DNA of 9,788 nucleotides from JACDQM01 sp044373315 (GTDB lineage: Bacteria; Pseudomonadota; Gammaproteobacteria; Burkholderiales; Burkholderiaceae_C), in NCBI RefSeq assembly GCF_044373315.1, contig NZ_JBILQK010000111.1, positions 1 through 9,788 of the forward strand. Reading direction: 5' to 3'. Every line of letters begins with the position of its first letter. The stretch's first letter is position 1. The position numbers were made by a program, and so were the translations under genes. The notes under the pieces are model-generated. The model had not been told where the DNA came from. It searched no databases and worked only from the letters and a program-made list of their open reading frames with translations. Shown one piece after another: positions 6,366 through 9,788 of this stretch.

Positions 6366-7726
6366 GGGGCGCTTGCGGTCATCGTTGCGGGTCGGCGGTA
6401 GCGGGCCTCGCCAGCCACGAAGGTGGCCGCCAGATTGCGCTCGTCGGACAGGCTCATCCAGGCGAACACTCTCTCATGCAACTCCCGGGCCACCTCGAAG
6501 CGGGCCTGCGCCACCGAGCCCATCGCCCAGTCCCAGACACAGACGTCGGCCAGTGTACCGGCGTCGAAACTGCCCAACTCGCGCGCCAGGCCCAGCGCCT
6601 CGGCCGCGCCGCGCGTGGCCGCATGCAGCGCCACCCAGGCGCTCAAGCGTTCGCCGCGCAAGGCCTGGATCTTGTACGCGTCCAGCAGATTGCGCTGCAT
6701 CGACAAGGACGTGCCGCCGCCCACATCGCTGGCCGTGCTGACCGCCACGCCGGCAGCGCGCAAGGCCTGCCAGTCCATCAGTCCGCTGCCCAGGAACAGG
6801 TTGGACGAGGGGCTGTGCGCAATCTGAGCGCCGGTCTCGGCCAGCACACCGCGGTCGGTCTCATCCAGCCAGATGCCATGCGCCAGCACCGCGCGCGGGT
6901 GCAGCAGGCCTTCGCGGGCGTAGACATCCAGATAGCTGCGCGCATCGGGGAAGAGCTGGGCCACCCAGTCGACCTCGCTGCGGTTCTCGGCCACATGGGT
7001 CTGCATATAGAGAGAGGCATCGGCACGGCACAGCGCGCCGGCCATGGCCAGCTGCTCGGGCGTGCTGGTGGGCGCAAAGCGCACCGTCACCGCGTAGGCC
7101 AGGCGCTCCCTGGCGTGAAAGCGCTGGATCAGGTCCACGCAATCGCGCTCGGCCTGCGCCACATCGTCGCGCAGGCCGTCAGGCGCATGGCGGTCCATCA
7201 GCACCTTGCCGGTGATCAGGCGCATGCCGCGCACCTCGGCGGCCTCGAACAAGGCCTCGGCCGAGACCTTGTGCACGGTGGGAAACACAACCGCCGCCGT
7301 CGTGCCATGGGCCAGCAGCGCATCCAGAAAGCGCTCGGCGCCGGCGCGCGCCACCGCCAGATCGGCATAGCGGCGCTCGGCCGGGAAGGTGTAGGTATTG
7401 AGCCAGTCCAGCAGCTCGGTGCCATAGCTGGCAATCACGTCCAACTGCGGGCAGTGCACATGGGTGTCGATGAAGCCCGGCAGGATCAGCCGGCCGCTGT
7501 GGTCTTCACGCTGCCAGCTCTCGTCCGGCGCCTCGGCCTGCACACCGGCAATACGGCCCTGCTCGTCGATCAGCAGCCACTGGTCGGGACGAAAACGCGG
7601 TGCCGGGCTGTCGAGCTCGGCCCAGCCAGGCGACGAGGCGAAATCGAGCAGGTCGCCGCGCAGGGCGCGGCGGGGAAGTCGTGCAGGTATCGAGGGCTGG
7701 GACATGGGGGCGGAATTGTCTCTCAC
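6362..7726 (-). CDS. guaD: guanine deaminase
   Basis: The enzyme hydrolyses guanine to xanthine and ammonia in the cytoplasm, feeding xanthine dehydrogenase. It is a zinc amidohydrolase; family motifs are complete: FIDTHVHCPQ (metal histidines 89 and 91), a long insert with WLNTYTFPAERRYAD (about 108-122), VRFAPTSTPEQL (about 215-226), QTHVAEN (His244, Glu247), LAHGIWL (His283) and HSPSSNLFLGSG followed by ASDVGGGTSLSM (metal aspartate 334). The last block and THxHxPQ separate it from other deaminases of the superfamily. The start is uncertain. GTG at 7726 makes 454 residues and overlaps the LysR stop by four bases (GTGA), whereas ATG at 7705 makes 447 and brings the N-terminus closer to the length of known GuaD proteins (about 440). 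Neither has a clear ribosome site. Its stop overlaps the ATPase start, so deaminase and importer are one transcription and translation unit. Confidence 0.95.
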   Translation of the reverse strand: MRDNSAPMSQPSIPARLPRRALRGDLLDFASSPGWAELDSPAPRFRPDQWLLIDEQGRIAGVQAEAPDESWQREDHSGRLILPGFIDTHVHCPQLDVIASYGTELLDWLNTYTFPAERRYADLAVARAGAERFLDALLAHGTTAAVVFPTVHKVSAEALFEAAEVRGMRLITGKVLMDRHAPDGLRDDVAQAERDCVDLIQRFHARERLAYAVTVRFAPTSTPEQLAMAGALCRADASLYMQTHVAENRSEVDWVAQLFPDARSYLDVYAREGLLHPRAVLAHGIWLDETDRGVLAETGAQIAHSPSSNLFLGSGLMDWQALRAAGVAVSTASDVGGGTSLSMQRNLLDAYKIQALRGERLSAWVALHAATRGAAEALGLARELGSFDAGTLADVCVWDWAMGSVAQARFEVARELHERVFAWMSLSDERNLAATFVAGEARYRRPATMTASAP

Positions 7727-8724
7727 GGGCGGGGTGATTCAGCGCGTGCCCGCGGACTCGCTGCGGCGCGCGGCACAAGCGAACGCGCCACATCGCGCAC
7801 CTGCTCGCGCAGCCAGCGCAACGCAGCGCTGGCATGGCCGACCTCGTGCCAAAGCTGGTAGTACGCCAGCGGCGGGAACAGCACCGGGCAGCGCAGGATG
7901 CGCACCGGCAGCTGGCCCACATAGCGCGAGCAGAACAGCCGCCCGGTGGTCAGCACCAGCAGGCTGCGAGCCACCATCTGGGGTAGTTGGCTGAAGTGCG
8001 CACTGCGCACCGCCAGTTCGCGCTTGAGCCCCTGCGAAGCCAGATGCTGGTCGATCACGCCGGGCTGGCCGGCCGACAGCGGCATCGGCGCCACATGCTG
8101 GCTGGCCAGATAGCGCTCCACGCTCCAGGCGCGGGCATTCAGCCGCGCCGCCGGGTGGTCTTCAGCCACCAGGCACACCACCTCGTCGCTGAACAGGCGA
8201 GCCAAGTGCAGCTCTTCCGGGGGCTGCAGCCAGTTGCCGATCACCAGATCCACCTCACCCTGCGCCAGCGCGCGGCGGTAATCGAAATCAGCCGACAGCG
8301 GCTGCAGATCGAGCTGCACGCCCGGGGCGCTGCGCTGCAGATGGGCCACCAGCTCGGGCAGGAACAGCGGGTCCAGGTAGTCGCTGGCTGCGATGCGAAA
8401 GCGCAGGTTGGCGGTGCTTGGGTCGAAGCCGGCGCCACGGCCGCTGCGGTGGCGGGATGCGAACAGCGTGTCCGCATCCTGCAGCAGGCGCGCTGCCGGC
8501 TCCAGCAGCGCCAGCGCGGTGGCCGTTGGCGTCATGCCGGTGCCGCTGCGCACCAGCAAGGCATCACCGGTGAGCGCGCGCAGCCGCCGCAGCTGGGCGC
8601 TGACGGCGGGCTGGCTGCTGTTGAGCCGCAAGGCGGCCTTGGAAACGCTGCGTTCAGTGATCACGGTGTGCAGGACCCGCACAAGTTGCAATTCGATCTT
8701 GTCGAAGTCGGCGCGCACCGTCAT
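7723..8724 (-). CDS. LysR-family regulator, probable controller of the purine locus
   Basis: A 333-residue LysR-type transcription factor. The N-terminal winged helix-turn-helix reads SVSKAALRLNSSQPAVSAQLRRLR (about 26-49) followed by GDALLVRSGTGMTPT (53-67), the standard layout. The effector-binding domain starts at about 106 (LRFRIAASDYLDPLFLPELV) and contains LAQGEVDLVIG, typical of the family; a Pro/Ala/Arg-rich tail ends the protein. I chose ATG 8724 because it leaves the usual few residues before the DNA-binding helix. A longer open frame runs upstream to 9105, but that part lies across the control region and antisense to xdhA. The gene is divergent from xdhA and first in the run that continues with guaD, overlapping it by four bases if guaD starts at GTG. 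LysR regulators usually act on the divergent promoter and on themselves, with a pathway metabolite as inducer; here a purine such as xanthine, hypoxanthine or urate is the natural guess. No strong ribosome site is seen; a palindrome fills that position. Confidence 0.9.
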   Translation of the reverse strand: MTVRADFDKIELQLVRVLHTVITERSVSKAALRLNSSQPAVSAQLRRLRALTGDALLVRSGTGMTPTATALALLEPAARLLQDADTLFASRHRSGRGAGFDPSTANLRFRIAASDYLDPLFLPELVAHLQRSAPGVQLDLQPLSADFDYRRALAQGEVDLVIGNWLQPPEELHLARLFSDEVVCLVAEDHPAARLNARAWSVERYLASQHVAPMPLSAGQPGVIDQHLASQGLKRELAVRSAHFSQLPQMVARSLLVLTTGRLFCSRYVGQLPVRILRCPVLFPPLAYYQLWHEVGHASAALRWLREQVRDVARSLVPRAAASPRARAESPRP

Positions 8725-8739
8725 ACGCTTGCAAGCATA
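8724..8739. promoter_or_regulatory. candidate operator: quasi-palindrome at the LysR start codon
   Basis: TA-C-GCTTGCAAGC-A-TA is a 16-base dyad with a single mismatched pair around a perfect 10-base palindrome (8727-8736). It begins at the A of the LysR start codon and occupies the place where a ribosome site would normally sit. A protein bound here could block LysR expression, in keeping with the autorepression common in this family. The dyad is short enough to arise by chance, so this is tentative. Confidence 0.35.
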
Positions 8740-8883
8740 GAGTTCATGGCCACGATCGTATATTCTCTGTGAGCGTTCGCGGTACCGTTCGGGTATGTCC
8801 CAAGGGCCTGCGGCGCCGGCGCATGCACCGTGCCCAATGGTCTTCCGCCTTTCCTTTCTGGCACCCGCGCCTGAGACACACCG
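8725..8883. promoter_or_regulatory. divergent control region between the LysR gene and xdhA
   Basis: These 159 bases must hold the promoters of both the minus-strand purine operon and xdhA. The most AT-rich part is GATCGTATATTCTCTG (about 8754-8769). TATATT at 8759-8764 is a candidate -10 for xdhA, and TATACG on the other strand (8762-8757) a candidate -10 for the LysR gene, but neither has a clear -35, as is common for activator-dependent promoters. Two short palindromes, GCTTGCAAGC (8727-8736) and ACGATCGT (8752-8759), are possible regulator sites. The promoter boxes are weak guesses; the regulatory role of the region as a whole follows from the gene layout. Confidence 0.6.
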
Positions 8884-9788
8884 ATGAGCACCCGCCCAAT
8901 CCGCTTCTATCACCGCGGCCAGATCCACGCGCTGAGCCAAGCCGCTCCCACCACGACCACGCTGCAGTGGCTGCGTGAGCAGGCGCATGGCATGGGCACC
9001 AAGGAAGGCTGCGCCGAGGGCGACTGCGGCGCCTGCACCGTGCTGGTGGGCGAGCTGGACACGCAGGGAGAGCTGCAGCTGCGCAATATCAATGCCTGCA
9101 TCCAATTCCTGCCGGCCCTGGACGGACGCGCACTGCTAACGGTGGAAGACCTGGGCAGCTCCGCCCAGCTCAACCCGGTGCAGCAGGCCCTGGTGGACTG
9201 CCATGGTTCGCAATGCGGCTTCTGCACCCCCGGCTTTGCGATGACGCTGCAGGCCATCTACGAGCGCCACCAGGCCGACGGCAGCCGCCCCAGCCGACAG
9301 CGTCTGGCCGATGATCTGTCAGGCAATCTGTGCCGCTGCACCGGCTACAAGCCCATCCTGGATGCGGGCGAGCGCATGTTCGAGCTCAAGCCCGCCACGC
9401 TGGACCGCGCGCCCATCGTGGCCGCACTGAAGTCCTTGCAGACTGACACCGCCCTGCACTACCAGGCGCTCAATCCCGTCACCGGCCAGGCTCAGCAATT
9501 GCATGCGCCGCGCACCCTGGCCGAACTGGCAGCGCTGCGCGAGGCGCAGCCCGACGCCCGCCTGGTAGCCGGCGCCACCGATGTCGGCCTGTGGGTCAAC
9601 AAGCAGCACCGTGAGCTGGGCAACTTGATTCTGCTGGGCTCGGTGGCCGAGCTGCGCGAGATCCGTTCGCAGGCCTTCGAGGGCCGGCCTGGCCTGTGGA
9701 TCGGTGCCGCGGCCTCGCTGGAAGACGCCTGGGGCGCGCTGAGCGAAGCCGTGCCGGCGCTGCGCGAGCTGTGGCTGCGCTTCGCCTC
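8884..9788 (+). CDS. xdhA: xanthine dehydrogenase small subunit (2x[2Fe-2S] and FAD), 3' end beyond window
   Basis: This subunit passes electrons from the molybdenum centre (XdhB, expected next) to FAD and NAD+ during oxidation of hypoxanthine and xanthine to urate. 301 residues are visible. The plant-type ferredoxin domain has its cluster ligands in GCAEGDCGACTVLVG (Cys43, 48, 51) and NACIQF (Cys72). The second, helical iron-sulfur domain has GSQCGFCTPGF (Cys111, 114) and GNLCRCTGYKPI (Cys150, 152). All eight cysteines are present. After a linker the FAD domain begins, with LVAGATDVGLWVNKQ (about 236-250) as the flavin-binding motif, then WIGAAASLEDA. Iron-sulfur and FAD parts on one chain mark the bacterial XdhA type rather than the three-subunit type. 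The ATG at 8884 is the first possible start, since an in-frame TGA lies at 8872-8874; the ribosome site is weak. The gene is divergent from the LysR gene. Confidence 0.95.
   Translation, partial: MSTRPIRFYHRGQIHALSQAAPTTTTLQWLREQAHGMGTKEGCAEGDCGACTVLVGELDTQGELQLRNINACIQFLPALDGRALLTVEDLGSSAQLNPVQQALVDCHGSQCGFCTPGFAMTLQAIYERHQADGSRPSRQRLADDLSGNLCRCTGYKPILDAGERMFELKPATLDRAPIVAALKSLQTDTALHYQALNPVTGQAQQLHAPRTLAELAALREAQPDARLVAGATDVGLWVNKQHRELGNLILLGSVAELREIRSQAFEGRPGLWIGAAASLEDAWGALSEAVPALRELWLRFA

Noticed and set aside
4695..6401. 568-residue open frame antisense to the ATPase gene
   Set aside because: Its composition (His/Arg/Gln/Ala-rich) is that of the reverse frame of a GC-rich gene. The minus strand encodes a complete double ABC ATPase with all motifs.
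6476..7861. 461-residue open frame antisense to guaD
   Set aside because: It overlaps a fully supported guanine deaminase on the other strand and has no domain signature.
8725..8883. purine riboswitch upstream of xdhA or the LysR gene
   Set aside because: I see no three-way junction layout or conserved loop sequences of the purine aptamer, and a LysR regulator already accounts for control.
8725..9105. 127-residue N-terminal extension of the LysR protein
   Set aside because: The extension would cross the control region and run antisense to the iron-sulfur domain of xdhA. The LysR fold starts normally from ATG 8724.
1..9788. CRISPR array, tRNA or rRNA genes
   Set aside because: No regularly spaced repeats and no tRNA- or rRNA-like sequences were noticed on either strand.

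Overview
The window is GC-rich with compact, overlapping genes, and its gene content (purine catabolism under a LysR regulator, a BMP-type importer, an AlkK-like acyl-CoA ligase) suggests a betaproteobacterium of the order Burkholderiales, in the Rubrivivax/Roseateles/Paucibacter range. This assignment rests on protein style and gene content read by eye, not on a search.

Left edge (1-851): the first bases are the 3' end of an IS3-family transposase gene followed by what looks like the right end of that insertion sequence, ending near 127. Directly against it lies a 5'-truncated medium-chain-type acyl-CoA ligase that starts in the middle of the adenylation domain. I read this as a ligase gene broken by the IS, although the frame happens to stay open across the junction.

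Middle left (852-1620): a 169-base spacer without a convincing gene, then a small stand-alone GAF-domain protein with a strong ribosome binding site, then a terminator hairpin that probably serves both this gene and the convergent operon coming from the right.

Main part (1631-8724, minus strand): a six-gene run, LysR regulator - guanine deaminase (guaD) - double ABC ATPase - permease - permease - BMP-family lipoprotein. Neighbours overlap by 4 or 14 bases or are separated by 4 bases, except that the last gene, the binding protein, follows a 71-base gap holding a hairpin. The transporter is of the BMP/Nup type used for nucleosides and purines.

Right edge (8725-9788): a 159-base divergent control region, then the start of xdhA, the iron-sulfur/FAD subunit of xanthine dehydrogenase, which runs off the window.

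Taken together the right three quarters is a purine scavenging and catabolism locus: the BMP transporter brings in a purine base or nucleoside, GuaD converts guanine to xanthine, and XdhA with its molybdenum subunit (expected beyond the window) oxidises hypoxanthine/xanthine to urate. The LysR protein sits where it can control both arms from one intergenic region. No wholly new system is seen. The points most worth checking are the IS junction, the shared operator candidate, the hairpin before the binding-protein gene, and the transporter's true substrate.
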